Shown: piece after piece, positions 1 to 9,869 of the stretch
How the letters are laid out: every line of letters starts with the position of its first letter
Numbering within the stretch: position 1 is the first letter of the stretch
Assembly (NCBI RefSeq): GCF_000756305.1
Contig: NZ_JRFE01000022.1
Span: forward strand, 62,001-126,000
Reading direction: 5' to 3'
DNA length: 64,000 bases
Source of the DNA: Myxosarcina sp. GI1
Lineage (GTDB): Bacteria > Cyanobacteriota > Cyanobacteriia > Cyanobacteriales > Xenococcaceae
Made by a program: the position numbers and the translations under genes
The notes under the pieces: model-generated
What the model was told of the DNA's origin: nothing
Databases searched by the model: none
The model's input: only the letters and a program-made list of their open reading frames with translations

Positions 1-362
1 AAGTTGCAGGAGGGATACTCACTAGTACGCAGGTCAGCGGCAATCAATGGGACGCACCTTTTGGTTGGGCACCGTTAAATTTAATTGCCATCCAAGGATT
101 ATTAAACTATGGTTTTCATGACGATGCCAAACGTATTGCCCGTAAGTTCTTAGAAATGACTTTCGAAGAATTTGACAAAAATGGAACTTTAGTAGAAAAA
201 TACGATGTCTGCGCTGCTTCTGCTAATGTTTCTGACGAAATTAAGTTCGGCTATAGCTCCAACGAAATTGGTTTTGGCTGGACTAATGGGGTAATTTTAG
301 AGTTGTTAGATATTTTTGATTTTGGGGGATCTCAAATTAACAGGCAATCGCCTGAGTATTAA
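1..362 (+). CDS. Alpha,alpha-trehalase (GH37), C-terminal part, cut by window start
   Basis: This is the 3' end of a reading frame that is open from base 3 to the TAA at 360-362. The translation contains the trehalase signature GNQWDAPFGWAP followed by LNLIAIQGL, and near the end the second hallmark block IGFGWTNGV. Glycoside hydrolase family 37 enzymes hydrolyse trehalose to two glucose molecules; in cyanobacteria trehalose is linked to desiccation and osmotic stress. The usual glycine-rich GGGGEY stretch before the last block is replaced here by a diverged sequence (KFGYSSNEIGFGW), so activity on trehalose is likely but not certain. The N-terminal catalytic domain lies outside the window. 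Confidence 0.85.
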   Translation, partial: VAGGILTSTQVSGNQWDAPFGWAPLNLIAIQGLLNYGFHDDAKRIARKFLEMTFEEFDKNGTLVEKYDVCAASANVSDEIKFGYSSNEIGFGWTNGVILELLDIFDFGGSQINRQSPEY

Positions 363-569
363 GCGACCGCAATTTTGAAAATGAAGAAAATAGCAAAAAG
401 CTAACTTGGTAGTGTAAAAGCCAATTGCAAACTCTCTCAAATTTGCTCCAGTCCTAAATTACCCTATTAGTCCGTCATCTTTAAACTGAGGGGTTTGGGC
501 AGGCTGCGTCTGACTGGGGAATTGGGAGAAATATTACCCATCATTAATTAATGAAAATACCACTATAAA

Positions 570-863
570 CTACGCTCTTACTTTTTGCTTGCCAACCCAA
601 CTAAAGTGTTTTTGCAAGGATTTGTCTTGTTTGAGTATGTCAACTGAGTTAAATTCTTTTGCCAGCCTCATTTCATCGTATAGATCGTGGATACCGTTAT
701 GACATAATCTACAAATATCTATACCCTCGTTCAAGCATTCTTTGCTATATTTCTTTTTAAAGTATTCTCTACGGTGCATCTTTTTGGGAATTAGATGATG
801 AAAGGTTAGATTGACATCTCGCTTACAAAATGGACATTTCCCAAACTTCGATTCTTTGGGCAA
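570..863 (-). CDS. Small HNH-endonuclease-like protein
   Basis: A 97-residue protein with the zinc-binding HNH layout: CPFC at the N-terminus, then LTFHHLIPKK, then CRLCHNGIH. The Cys pairs would hold a structural zinc and the HH and late His residues would form the beta-beta-alpha metal finger. Short free-standing HNH proteins of this shape are common in cyanobacteria and their substrate is unknown. There is no ATG in the N-terminal region. The start given is a TTG; the frame stays open 11 more codons upstream to a stop, so an ATT at 894-896 is an alternative. No partner methylase or mobile element is visible nearby. Confidence 0.65.
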   Translation of the reverse strand: MPKESKFGKCPFCKRDVNLTFHHLIPKKMHRREYFKKKYSKECLNEGIDICRLCHNGIHDLYDEMRLAKEFNSVDILKQDKSLQKHFSWVGKQKVRA

Positions 864-1016
864 AACTAAATATTTCCCTAACTTGAGATTTGTAATCTAT
901 TTATCTTAATTATAGAAAAAGTTTTTCTGGCGCGATCGTTTTATTGCTAGATGCAAGAAGCAAAAAAAAGGAAATAGCGGTAATTACGAATCTTATCGTG
1001 TTGGTTTTATATCGAA

Positions 1017-1181
1017 ATGGGTATTGGTTTATCGGGTGGTTTGCTGAGTTCGATGGCTTCTAGAGAAGACTTTATCAATCGTTTATCTGGTGAGGGTGAG
1101 ATTTATTTGCAATCTCGTAGCATCAAAGGGTTCTTAAGTTTTTTAACTCCTAAAATGCTCAAACATGCTAATTCATTCTAA
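1017..1181 (+). pseudogene. Remnant of an AIM24/TIGR00266-family gene, C-terminal piece
   Basis: A 54-codon open stretch encodes the typical C-terminal part of AIM24-family proteins: a glycine-rich GIGLSGGLLSS, then INRLSGEGEIYLQSRS. A stop lies only 12 codons upstream of the ATG, so the roughly 150-residue N-terminal part is missing. AIM24-family genes often sit in tandem groups in cyanobacteria, and the next fragment (1199-1312) is the N-terminus of another copy. I read this as the tail of a deleted gene. Confidence 0.55.
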
Positions 1182-1198
1182 TAGAAGACGAATTTAGA

Positions 1199-1312
1199 AT
1201 GGAAATTGAATTATTACGACAGTCCGATAGCGCGATCGCCCGTGTAAAATCAAATACTAGAGAAGAATTAATCGCTGAAGCTGGAGCGATGAGTGCTATG
1301 AGCGAGCGATAA
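1199..1312 (+). pseudogene. Remnant of an AIM24/TIGR00266-family gene, N-terminal piece
   Basis: The 37-codon frame reads like a complete AIM24-family N-terminus (MEIELLRQSDSAIARV, then EELIAEAGAMSAMS) and then stops at TAA in a GC-rich GCGAGCGATAAGC stretch where a full gene would continue. It begins 17 bases after the stop of the preceding fragment, the spacing expected for neighbouring genes of an operon. Both fragments together look like the outer edges left after deletions in a tandem array. Confidence 0.6.
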
Positions 1313-1397
1313 GCTTCAGGTAACATTACCATGCTCCAGGAAAGAAGAAGAGAAAAAACATCTTCCCTCGCTCTTCTTCCTCAGTCAATATTAAATT

Positions 1398-1655
1398 TTA
1401 CAAATTGAACTGTGGCTTTATCGCTTGAGTACAAACAGCACAGGTACAACCAAAGTGAGAAAAAGAAGTATATGATTCTGTAGCTGTTTTTAGTTCGGGA
1501 CTAATAACATTTAAACTAACCCGTTGCAATTGAGAATCAACAAGAGCTTTTGGAAACTCTACCTTTTGAGGTAAAGCAGTTGCTGAGGTAGCTATCAGTA
1601 ACAGCGTTACCAAACTCGTGGCAGTAGCTAGCAAATTAATTAAATATTTAAACAT
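1398..1655 (-). CDS. Small secreted protein with a C-terminal cysteine cluster
   Basis: An 85-residue protein not assignable to a family by eye. Residues 1-28 form a clear signal peptide: a Lys near the start, a hydrophobic core LINLLATATSLVTLLLIATS, and an AlaThrAla/Leu processing region. The mature part is about 57 residues and ends with FGCTCAVCTQA, a C-x-C-x2-C cluster that could bind a metal or form disulphides in the periplasm or lumen. An inverted repeat GAAGAAGAG (1344-1352) with CTCTTCTTC (1371-1379) lies just past the stop and may end the transcript. Confidence 0.6.
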   Translation of the reverse strand: MFKYLINLLATATSLVTLLLIATSATALPQKVEFPKALVDSQLQRVSLNVISPELKTATESYTSFSHFGCTCAVCTQAIKPQFNL

Positions 1656-1819
1656 TATCGTTCTAGATTTGGCTATTGAATAATTTTTTTTTTACAAAAA
1701 ATAATTGCGACAATTATAGCGCGATCGATTTAGTTATTTTTTACAGAGTAGACATCAATTAAATACCCATCAATTGTATTTAACAATAATAAAAAAGAAG
1801 ATTATCTTTTTGATAATAA

Positions 1820-1849
1820 AAAATCCTCTACCCGAAGGTAAAGGATTTT
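1820..1849 (-). terminator. Rho-independent terminator of psaAB
   Basis: The stem AAAATCCT-c-TACC (1820-1832) pairs with GGTA-a-AGGATTTT (1837-1849) around a CGAA tetraloop. Read on the minus strand it is followed by a T-rich run. It lies 34 bases past the psaB stop. Confidence 0.9.
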
Positions 1850-1882
1850 GTTTACTTGACTAAATGATACTTTTGGCTACGG

Positions 1883-4090
1883 TTAACCAAACTTACCAGC
1901 AGTCGAAGCAATCAGGAAGGCGGCATAAGTCAGTACGTAACCGATTGTAAAGTGAGCTAGACCAACTACGCGACCTTGAACGATGGACATAGCAACGGGC
2001 TTATCTTTCCAGCGAACCAGGTTAGCTAGAGGAGTACGCTCGTGCGCCCAAACTAGGGTTTCGATTAGCTCTTGCCAGTAACCACGCCAAGAGATAAGGA
2101 ACATGAAACCAGTTGCCCAGACCAGATGTCCGAATAGGAACATCCAAGCCCAAACAGACAGGTTGTTAACACCATAGGGATTATAGCCGTTGATTAACTG
2201 TGCGGAGTTCGCCCAGAGATAATCGCGGAACCAACCCATGAGATAGGTGGAGTTTTCATTAAACGTAGCTACGTTACCCTGCCAGATACCGAGATGTTTC
2301 CAGTGCCAGTAGAAAGTCAACCAACCTAAGAGGTTGAGCATCCAGAACATAGCAAGGTAAAACGAATCCCAAGCAGAGATATCGCAAGTACCACCACGAC
2401 CAGGTCCATCACAGGGGAAAGCAAAACCAAAGTCTTTCTTGTCGGGCATTAATTTGGAACCGCGGGCATCTAAAGCACCTTTAACCAAGATTAAGACTGT
2501 GGTATGCAAACCTAGAGCGATCGCATGGTGTACTAGGAAGTCGCCAGGTCCGATGGTGAGGAATAGGGAGTTAGTACCGCTATTGATTGCTTGTAACCAC
2601 CCAGGTAACCAAGCCGCTCCAGTCTGAGCCAGACTATCTGGATTGGAGAGTAAAGTATCAAATCCGTATAAAGCTTTACCATGGGAAGCTTGAATCCATT
2701 GAGCAAACACTGGCTCAATGAGGATTTGCTTTTCTGGAGTGCCAAAAGCGACTACTACATCGTTGTGTACGTATAGACCCAAGGTGTGGAAACCAAGGAA
2801 GAGAGATACCCAACTTAAGTGAGAGATGATCGCTTCTTTGTGGTCTAATGCTCTTGCCAAAACGTTGTTTTTGTTCGCTTCGGGATCGTAATCTCTAACT
2901 AAAAAGATTGCGCCGTGAGCAAACGCACCAACCATAATAAAGCCAGCAATATATTGGTGGTGGGTATATAAAGCAGCTTGAGTAGTGTAGTCTCTAGCGA
3001 TAAAAGCATAGGGCGGTAGCGAGTACATATGCTGCGCGACTAACGAAGTAATAGTACCCAAACTAGCTAGTGCCAAAGCTAACTGGAAGTGTAGGGAGTT
3101 ATTAATCGTGTCGTAAAGACCTTTATGACCCGCACCTAAATCACCAGGTGTACCTTCGGGAGGACGGTGAGTATTGAGAATCTCTTTGATGCTATGACCG
3201 ATACCAAAGTTGGTACGGTACATATGCCCAGCAATAATAAAGATAACCGCGATCGCCAAATGGTGATGCGCCATATCTGTAAGCCACAGAGATTCGGTTT
3301 GAGGATGGAAACCACCCAAGAAAGTCAAAATTGCCGTTCCTGCTCCCTCGGAAGTCCCAAATACATGGTTAGCAGTATCGGGGTTCTGAGCGTAAACGCC
3401 CCAGTTAAGACTAAAGAATGGACCCAAGCCTGCTGGATGGGGAGGAGTAGATAAGAAATTATCCCAACCTACGTGCTGTCCGCGAGATTCGGGGATAGCT
3501 ACGTGAACTAGGTGACCCGTCCAAGCTAAAGCGCTAACCCCAAACAAACCAGCTAAGTGGTGATTGAGGCGAGACTCGGCGTTTTTAAACCAAGCCAGAC
3601 TTGGACGAAACTTGGGTTGCAAATGTAACCAACCAGCAAAAAGAAATAAAGAAGAGAGGATTAATAAGAAAATCGCTCCTTGATATAAATCTTGGTTGTT
3701 GGTCATGCCAATGGTGTAAAACCAGTGGTAAACCCCAGAATAAGCAATGTTTACCGGATATGAAGCACCTGCTTGGGTAAAAGCATCAACTGCTGCATCA
3801 CCAAATTGAGGATCCCAAATCGCATGGGCGATCGGACGAATATTCAAAGGATCTGTAATCCACTGTTCGAAGTTGCCTTGCCAAGCAACGTGAAACAGAG
3901 TTCCGGACGTCCACAAGAAAATAATTGCAATATGACCGAAGTGAGAGGCAAAAATCTTTTGATAGAGATTTTCTTCGGTCATACCGTCGTGAAGCTCAAA
4001 GTCGTGAGCTGTGGCAATTCCGTACCAGAGACGACGGGTAGTCGGGTCTTGTGCGAGATCCTGGCTAAATTTCGGGAATTTAGTTGCCAT
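1883..4090 (-). CDS. psaB: Photosystem I P700 chlorophyll a apoprotein A2 (PsaB)
   Basis: PsaB is one of the two large subunits of the photosystem I core. With PsaA it binds the P700 special pair, most antenna chlorophylls and the shared 4Fe-4S centre FX in the thylakoid membrane. The 735-residue length is normal. The FX-ligating motif [12 protein letters not shown] lies near residues 557-568, and many conserved His residues in hydrophobic helices (such as [17 protein letters not shown]) match antenna ligands. It is the second gene of psaA-psaB, 271 bases after psaA. A purine-rich AGGAG lies before the ATG. The sequence looks canonical, with no sign of a far-red paralogue. Confidence 0.98.
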   Translation of the reverse strand: MATKFPKFSQDLAQDPTTRRLWYGIATAHDFELHDGMTEENLYQKIFASHFGHIAIIFLWTSGTLFHVAWQGNFEQWITDPLNIRPIAHAIWDPQFGDAAVDAFTQAGASYPVNIAYSGVYHWFYTIGMTNNQDLYQGAIFLLILSSLFLFAGWLHLQPKFRPSLAWFKNAESRLNHHLAGLFGVSALAWTGHLVHVAIPESRGQHVGWDNFLSTPPHPAGLGPFFSLNWGVYAQNPDTANHVFGTSEGAGTAILTFLGGFHPQTESLWLTDMAHHHLAIAVIFIIAGHMYRTNFGIGHSIKEILNTHRPPEGTPGDLGAGHKGLYDTINNSLHFQLALALASLGTITSLVAQHMYSLPPYAFIARDYTTQAALYTHHQYIAGFIMVGAFAHGAIFLVRDYDPEANKNNVLARALDHKEAIISHLSWVSLFLGFHTLGLYVHNDVVVAFGTPEKQILIEPVFAQWIQASHGKALYGFDTLLSNPDSLAQTGAAWLPGWLQAINSGTNSLFLTIGPGDFLVHHAIALGLHTTVLILVKGALDARGSKLMPDKKDFGFAFPCDGPGRGGTCDISAWDSFYLAMFWMLNLLGWLTFYWHWKHLGIWQGNVATFNENSTYLMGWFRDYLWANSAQLINGYNPYGVNNLSVWAWMFLFGHLVWATGFMFLISWRGYWQELIETLVWAHERTPLANLVRWKDKPVAMSIVQGRVVGLAHFTIGYVLTYAAFLIASTAGKFG

Positions 4091-4288
4091 AGGTATGAGT
4101 GGAATTCTCCTGATTTATGAAAAATGAGACTGATGCTGCTAACTGCTCATTTTCGGTTATAACAACCTTAAAAATTATAGGTCGTAAATTTTATCTTAAA
4201 CGGTGAGAATCGAAGCTATTTAAAACTACTATCTCAACCGCATTTTAGCTATTTATCGGGTGTAACCCGCTTTAGATAGTTGAGTTAC

Positions 4289-4343
4289 CAATCTGGCAAG
4301 ATAGATAGCCCTTGCTATAAGCTCTAACCATCTTGCTAGATTG
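4289..4343 (-). promoter_or_regulatory. Nested stem-loop in the psaA-psaB spacer
   Basis: CAATCT-g-GCAAGAT (4289-4302) pairs with ATCTTGC-t-AGATTG (4330-4343), with one mismatch. The loop holds a second hairpin, ATAGC-cctt-GCTAT (4305-4318). It starts 18 bases past the psaA stop and has no T-run, so it suits an RNA-processing or 3'-stabilising element better than a full terminator. Confidence 0.6.
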
Positions 4344-4361
4344 ATAAACACGATTGAAACT

Positions 4362-6626
4362 CTAAAACGAAAGAGTCCTAGCTAAGAAGAATGCCCAGGT
4401 AGTTACGATGCCACCCAATAAATAGTGAGCGACTCCTACAGCGCGACCTTGAGTAATACTCAAAGCGCGGGGCTGAATAGCTGGTGCTACTTTAAGTTTA
4501 TTATGAGCCCAAACAATTGATTCGATAAGTTCTTGCCAATAACCACGACCGCTAAAGAGGAACATTAAGCTAAAGGCAAAGACAAAGTGACCTGCTAGGA
4601 ACATGATGCCATAAGCAGACAGAGCCGTACCGTATGAATTAATTACTTGAGAAGCTTGCGCCCATAAGAAATCGCGTAACCAGCCGTTAATACAGATAGC
4701 ACTTTGGGCGAAATTACCATATGTAATGTGCGATACGCTACCATCTGGTGCCACCGTTCCCCAGACATCGGACTGCATCTTCCAGCTAAAGTGGAAAATC
4801 ACGATGGAAAGGGAATTGTACATCCAGAATAGACCTAGAAAAACGTGATCCCAAGCAGATACTTGGCAAGTACCGCCACGACCCGGACCGTCACAAGGGA
4901 AGCGGAAACCGAGATTCATTTTATCGGGGATTAAACGAGAGCTACGAGCGTAAAGTACGCCTTTAAGTAGAATTAATACGGTTACGTGAATGGTAAAGGC
5001 ATGGATGTGATGAACCATAAAGTCCGCCGTTCCCAAAGTAATGGGCATCATAGCTACTTTACCACCTACTGCAATAACATCACCGCCAAAAGCATAACTT
5101 GCTGGTTCTAACGCTGTAGGAGCAGTATTACCAGGAGCTAAAGTATGGAGATTTTGTACCCACTGAGCAAAAATGGGCTGTAGTTGAATTGCAGTATCTG
5201 AGAACATATCTTGGGGACGACCCAAAGCTCTCATAGTGTCATTGTGAATGTATAAACCAAAGCTGTGGAAACCAAGGAAAATACAAACCCAATTAAGGTG
5301 AGAAATGATTGCGTCGCGAACGCGAATGACCCGATCGAGAACGTTATTAACGTTTTTAGCGGGATCGTAATCACGCACCATAAAGATTGCACCGTGCGCT
5401 CCCGCACCGACAATCAAAAATCCGCCAATCCACATATGATGAGTGAATAAGGATATTTGAGTGGCGTAGTCAACAGCCATGTAGGGATAAGGAGGCATGG
5501 CGTACATATGTTGCGCCACGATGATAGTTAAAGAACCAAGCAAAGCCAGGTTAATCGCTAACTGAGCATGCCAGGAAGTAGTTAAAACTTCATACAGCCC
5601 TTGGTGACCGTTACCTCCAAATAGTAAAGGGTCGCCTTTATGATTGTTTAAAATTTCCTTGATGCTATGACCGATACCCCAATTGGTGCGGTACATATGT
5701 CCAGCAATAATAAACAGTACGGCAATTGCTAAGTGATGGTGTGCCGTATCGGACAACCACAAACCTCCAGTAACAGGATTCAAGCCGCCTTTAAAGGTTA
5801 GGAAGTCGGAATATACTCCCCAATTTAAAGTAAAGAAAGGTCTAATTCCTTCAGCAAAACTAGGATATAGCTCTGCCATTTTACTGGGGTCTAAAATAAA
5901 TTCATGGGGTAAAGGAATGTCACTAGGTGCAACTCCCGCATCTAAGAGTTTGTTAATTGGCAAAGATACGTGAATTTGGTGACCAGCCCAGCCTAAAGAG
6001 CCTAAACCCAACAAACCAGCTAAATGGTGATTGAGCATTGACTCTACATTCTGGAACCATTCCAATTTTGGAGCTCTTTTGTGGTAGTGGAACCAACCAG
6101 CAAAAATCATCAAGCCAGCCATGACTAAACCGCCGATTGCAGTGCAGTATAGTTGGAAGCTATCTGTAAAACCAGAGGCTCTCCAAAGATAGAAGAAACC
6201 CGAGGTAATTTGAATACCGTGAAAACCACCGCCGACATCGGCGTTGAGAATATCTTGACCGACAATGGGCCAGACTACCTGCGCGCTAGGTTTGATGTTG
6301 GTAGGGTCGGTTAACCAAGCTTCATAGTTGGAAAAGCGAGCTCCATGAAAATACATGCCACTCAACCAAACGAAAACTACGGCTAGATGACCGAAATGCG
6401 CGCTAAAAATTTTGCGAGATATATCTTCGAGGTCACTGGTATGACTGTCAAAATCGTGAGCATCTGCGTGGAGATTCCAAATCCAAGTTGTAGTTTTGGG
6501 ACCTCTCGACAGAGTGCGGTCAAAATGACCTGGTTTACCCCACTTCTCAAATGAAGTAGGAGTAGGATCGACATCAACCGTTACCTTGACTTTTTCCTCT
6601 CCTTTTTGTTGAGGACTAATTGTCAT
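4362..6626 (-). CDS. psaA: Photosystem I P700 chlorophyll a apoprotein A1 (PsaA)
   Basis: PsaA pairs with PsaB to carry the photosystem I electron-transfer chain in the thylakoid membrane. The 754-residue length is normal. The FX motif [12 protein letters not shown] is present near residues 577-588, and the C-terminus ends [31 protein letters not shown] as expected. It is the first gene of the psaA-psaB operon. The start ATG has an AGGAG ribosome-binding site that lies inside a small hairpin (6627-6639), described separately. The 399-base region upstream separates it from a divergent lipoprotein gene and must carry the psaA promoter. Confidence 0.98.
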   Translation of the reverse strand: MTISPQQKGEEKVKVTVDVDPTPTSFEKWGKPGHFDRTLSRGPKTTTWIWNLHADAHDFDSHTSDLEDISRKIFSAHFGHLAVVFVWLSGMYFHGARFSNYEAWLTDPTNIKPSAQVVWPIVGQDILNADVGGGFHGIQITSGFFYLWRASGFTDSFQLYCTAIGGLVMAGLMIFAGWFHYHKRAPKLEWFQNVESMLNHHLAGLLGLGSLGWAGHQIHVSLPINKLLDAGVAPSDIPLPHEFILDPSKMAELYPSFAEGIRPFFTLNWGVYSDFLTFKGGLNPVTGGLWLSDTAHHHLAIAVLFIIAGHMYRTNWGIGHSIKEILNNHKGDPLLFGGNGHQGLYEVLTTSWHAQLAINLALLGSLTIIVAQHMYAMPPYPYMAVDYATQISLFTHHMWIGGFLIVGAGAHGAIFMVRDYDPAKNVNNVLDRVIRVRDAIISHLNWVCIFLGFHSFGLYIHNDTMRALGRPQDMFSDTAIQLQPIFAQWVQNLHTLAPGNTAPTALEPASYAFGGDVIAVGGKVAMMPITLGTADFMVHHIHAFTIHVTVLILLKGVLYARSSRLIPDKMNLGFRFPCDGPGRGGTCQVSAWDHVFLGLFWMYNSLSIVIFHFSWKMQSDVWGTVAPDGSVSHITYGNFAQSAICINGWLRDFLWAQASQVINSYGTALSAYGIMFLAGHFVFAFSLMFLFSGRGYWQELIESIVWAHNKLKVAPAIQPRALSITQGRAVGVAHYLLGGIVTTWAFFLARTLSF

Positions 6627-6639
6627 GAGGATTCTCCTC
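6627..6639 (-). promoter_or_regulatory. Hairpin covering the psaA ribosome-binding site
   Basis: On the minus strand GAGGA-gaa-TCCTC ends exactly at the psaA ATG. The AGGAG that serves as ribosome-binding site (7 bases before ATG) forms the 5' arm of the stem, so the site is masked when the hairpin forms. Confidence 0.55.
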
Positions 6640-7025
6640 TTAGGGCAATAGACTTTAAATTTTTCCTATTTTGATAATAGGTTTTCTTTTTATGAGAAAC
6701 AAGCGATTAGCAATCGCTGTTTTAAATAACTTAGCTAAATTCAACCTGCGTACTTTGTTGTTAATAAAGCTACAGGCATTAACTATAGATGATAAGACCG
6801 ATATATCGTCAAATCTGGTAATACTTAATAAAACTTTATAACGAGCTAATTATTGATGCACTTAGCTTTGCGCCATAGCGAACTTTATTTTAAAATCAAT
6901 ATAAAATAAAGTTTCTTAATAAAAAGCAATAAACAAAAGTTGTAAAAATAATCAAGCATCTTAATGTAGTTTATTAATTAGAACCTACACCATAAAATTA
7001 GGCTTTAAATTATAGAGCGACCTCA
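6640..7025. other. Divergent promoter region between psaA and a lipoprotein gene
   Basis: No gene is seen in this AT-rich region. It must hold the psaA promoter on the minus strand and the promoter of the lipoprotein gene on the plus strand. On the minus strand a TTTACAA at about 6940-6946 resembles half of an HLR1 (RpaB) light-response site, but I could not find a properly spaced second half, so I do not call the site. Confidence 0.5.
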
Positions 7026-8558
7026 ATGAAAACTATTAAGATATTTTTATTATTAATTTGTTTGGGCTGGAGTCTAATTAGTTGTGGAAAATTAAGAAGC
7101 GACTTAATTGGGAAAGATAGAATTGAGTCTTCTCCGACTATACCAGTCGTAAATCCCGTAGCTTTTAATAATCGGGCAGGTAAGCTTTCTGAAGTAGCTC
7201 CTCCAACGACAGTTCTAGATTTAGCCAGAAAAAGCGATCGCACGCCTCAAGTTAAATTTAACGCTCCTCAAAACGATCGCATTTTGAACGATTCTAATGT
7301 CAAAGTAGAGCTAGAAATAGAAAATTTATTATTATATCGTGATAAGCAGCTAGGTTTGGGACCCCATCTAAATTTAATTTTAGACGATCGCCCCGCGCAG
7401 CAAATATACGATCTAGAAGAACCAATAATTTTAGAAAATTTGGCTCCAGGTACTCATACCTTAAGAGCGTTTGCCGTTCTTCCCTGGAATGAAAGTTACA
7501 AAAACGACGAAGCTTATGCTCAAACAACTTTCCACATTTTAACAAAAACTAACAACAATAATCCTCGCTCGGATCTTCCTTTATTAACCTATAACAGCCC
7601 TGAAGGCACATATGGCGCAGAGCCTATTTTACTGGATTTTTATCTAACTAATGCTCCACTACATCTTATCGCTAGAGAAAATCCCGACGACGATATTAAA
7701 GACTGGCGTATTCGAGTAACTATTAACGGTGAAAGTTTTATTTTAGAAGAATGGCAACCAATATATCTAACAGGATTTGAACGAGGTAACAACTGGGTAC
7801 AGATCGAACTACTCGACGAAGAAGGTAATAATTTAGAAAATGCTTTTAATAATACGGTTAGGTTAGTAACTTACGAGCCAAAAGCCCAAGACGCGCTGGC
7901 TAGATTAGTAACGGGACAGATATCAACAACCGAAGCGAGTTCGATAATCGAGCCAAAAAGTAAAATTAAAACTCAACCAGTAGAAACACCAGTAATTATC
8001 AAACCCGACGAAGACAAAGACAGAGAAATTAAAATTATTGAAGAACAGCCAATAATTGTACCTAAAGCAACGCAGCCGAAAGAAGCCGAGCGGTTTGAAG
8101 AATCAGAACCGACAACTATAGAAACTTCAAAGCAAGCCGAGCCAATTAAAATCGAACCAAAAGCCAGCAACGTTGAAATAATAAAAATAGAAAACAATTC
8201 AGAAACAGAGACTACAGCCGAAATTAAAGTATCTCCAACCGAAACGGTAGAAATAAGCGAAACTGAAAAGGTAGAAAATTCATCCCAACCAGAGATAAAT
8301 AATAAAACTACCTCTATTAAAATAATTGAAACCGAAGAAAATTTAGAAACAGAAAAACCAATAGCTGAGATCGAACTTCCTAAGACAGAAACAGTAAAAA
8401 TTATTGAAGCTGATTCTACCGAAGATTTGTTGCCGACAGAAACACCCTCAAATTCAAAGTTAAAAACTCCAGAATGGCTAAAAAACCTATGGAGTAATCT
8501 GCGTCAAAAAATCAGCAGCATCACTCAACAACTGTCAAATCGTAGCAAAACTTTATGA
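7026..8558 (+). CDS. Cyanobacterial lipoprotein with acidic Thr/Glu-rich tail
   Basis: A 510-residue protein of unknown function. The N-terminus is a lipoprotein signal: MKTIKIFLLLICLGWSLISC, with the lipobox LISC at residues 17-20. Residues about 70-175 look like an all-beta module (APGTHTLRAFAVLPWNESYKN), and a second beta-rich segment covers about 185-285. From about residue 310 to 475 the sequence is low-complexity, rich in Glu, Thr, Lys and Pro, with loose repeats around a VxIIE or IKIIE core. The C-terminus is different: TPEWLKNLWSNLRQK, an amphipathic basic helix. This suggests a membrane-anchored beta domain, a long flexible spacer and a short binding helix. It is divergent from psaA and probably transcribed alone. 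Confidence 0.7.
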   Translation: MKTIKIFLLLICLGWSLISCGKLRSDLIGKDRIESSPTIPVVNPVAFNNRAGKLSEVAPPTTVLDLARKSDRTPQVKFNAPQNDRILNDSNVKVELEIENLLLYRDKQLGLGPHLNLILDDRPAQQIYDLEEPIILENLAPGTHTLRAFAVLPWNESYKNDEAYAQTTFHILTKTNNNNPRSDLPLLTYNSPEGTYGAEPILLDFYLTNAPLHLIARENPDDDIKDWRIRVTINGESFILEEWQPIYLTGFERGNNWVQIELLDEEGNNLENAFNNTVRLVTYEPKAQDALARLVTGQISTTEASSIIEPKSKIKTQPVETPVIIKPDEDKDREIKIIEEQPIIVPKATQPKEAERFEESEPTTIETSKQAEPIKIEPKASNVEIIKIENNSETETTAEIKVSPTETVEISETEKVENSSQPEINNKTTSIKIIETEENLETEKPIAEIELPKTETVKIIEADSTEDLLPTETPSNSKLKTPEWLKNLWSNLRQKISSITQQLSNRSKTL

Positions 8559-8667
8559 AAGTAGGAAGTAGAAAGATATTTTGGGCTATAGGGAAACGAC
8601 ATTGAGCATTTGTCGTTTTCAACTGCTTAATAATTATTGTTCGATGTTCAATGTTTAATGTTTCCCG

Positions 8668-9762
8668 TCAGGCTCGAACTCGATCGCTTCGTCCCAGAAG
8701 TAAAAACTCAAAAGTTCTCATGAGAGAAGCCTTCTCGTATTCTCGCTTCGCCATGATGTAAATAAATCCCAGATATCCGACAACCAAACAAGAATAGATA
8801 AAAAATATAGTAGGTGTAATGAGATGAAAATACATCACGCAGAAAAAGATTCCAGTTCGCATTGCCGTGTCCCAAAGACTGCTAAAGCACCAAATCCGAT
8901 CTTTTCCTGCTATAAGTAATGTTCCCGAACGAGAAAGCATGAGTAAATTACCGCCGACACAGAGAAACTGAGTAGTAAGAGAGAGTGCGCCCAAGCTGTC
9001 GGGATGAATAATGCTATTTATTAGTTGAGCTAAAGGACTAAACATAAATAACAGATTTGCCGTCCAGCCAGCTAAACCCTGCCAACCTCTTCTCATCCAG
9101 GCATCAAGCCATTCGCTGCGATTGAGTACTCGTCGTCGCCATTGATTTTTCTCGGCAAAAAATTGAGGAAAAGTTTCTGCCTGTTGGCGAATTAAGGTCA
9201 GAACTAAAAAACTGGCAAGTAAGGCAATACCTAATGCACCAGGCCACTGCGGTAATGTGGGAAATAAAGCATCGTGTAATTGTAAAACGGCAAAAACTGG
9301 CAGCAAAGCGATGCCAATTAACCGCATACAGAGACGACCAGTAGTCCAGATACGCTCCGACCAAAGCGGCTGTTTGCTCAAAAAAAAGTTTGAGTAATTG
9401 AAAATTAAACCTAATGCTAGTGTCGCTACAAAAGGTATAAAAAAAAATGTGGAAACTAAACCGACGCTAAAAAGCTGAGTTAGAACGATTCCTGAAGTTA
9501 CCATGCCTACAGCCTGCACCGTGGTTCCCCAAAACTCTTTTTGTTCGGCTAAGAAGTTCATTAACAGCAAATTGCCGAGCATTCCCGAAGCATAACCCAT
9601 AGCAGGAATTACCGCTAAAGTAGCGATCGCTTCAGGATCTGCGCTAGTAATTAGTTCGTAATTCCGCAAAACTTGGGGAAACTGTAAAGGCAAAAAAACT
9701 AAAATAGATAGACTTACTAGAAGTTGATTCCAATGATTCCAACTATTGAGTTTAAATGGCAT
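8668..9762 (-). CDS. PQ-loop-like multi-spanning membrane protein
   Basis: A 364-residue integral membrane protein with about ten hydrophobic segments. Two places carry the PQ-loop style signature of SWEET/PQ-loop carriers: LPLQFPQVLRNYEL near residues 25-38, followed by a polar stretch and a small-residue helix, and FSPLAQLINSIIHPDSLGALS near residues 242-262. The two repeats about 215 residues apart suggest an internally duplicated transporter-like fold. Substrate unknown. Its neighbours on the same strand are metabolic oxidoreductases with no obvious link. The short spacer to the lipoprotein gene holds low-complexity relic sequence. Confidence 0.6.
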   Translation of the reverse strand: MPFKLNSWNHWNQLLVSLSILVFLPLQFPQVLRNYELITSADPEAIATLAVIPAMGYASGMLGNLLLMNFLAEQKEFWGTTVQAVGMVTSGIVLTQLFSVGLVSTFFFIPFVATLALGLIFNYSNFFLSKQPLWSERIWTTGRLCMRLIGIALLPVFAVLQLHDALFPTLPQWPGALGIALLASFLVLTLIRQQAETFPQFFAEKNQWRRRVLNRSEWLDAWMRRGWQGLAGWTANLLFMFSPLAQLINSIIHPDSLGALSLTTQFLCVGGNLLMLSRSGTLLIAGKDRIWCFSSLWDTAMRTGIFFCVMYFHLITPTIFFIYSCLVVGYLGFIYIMAKREYEKASLMRTFEFLLLGRSDRVRA

Positions 9763-9869
9763 CTGTAGTTATGAAAAAAAGGGCGAGTGCAACTAGAAAC
9801 TAGCATAACCAAATCGAAAAAAAGTATTTGAATTGGCAATAGTACCCGTACAGCTTGCAGCTTGTGTTT

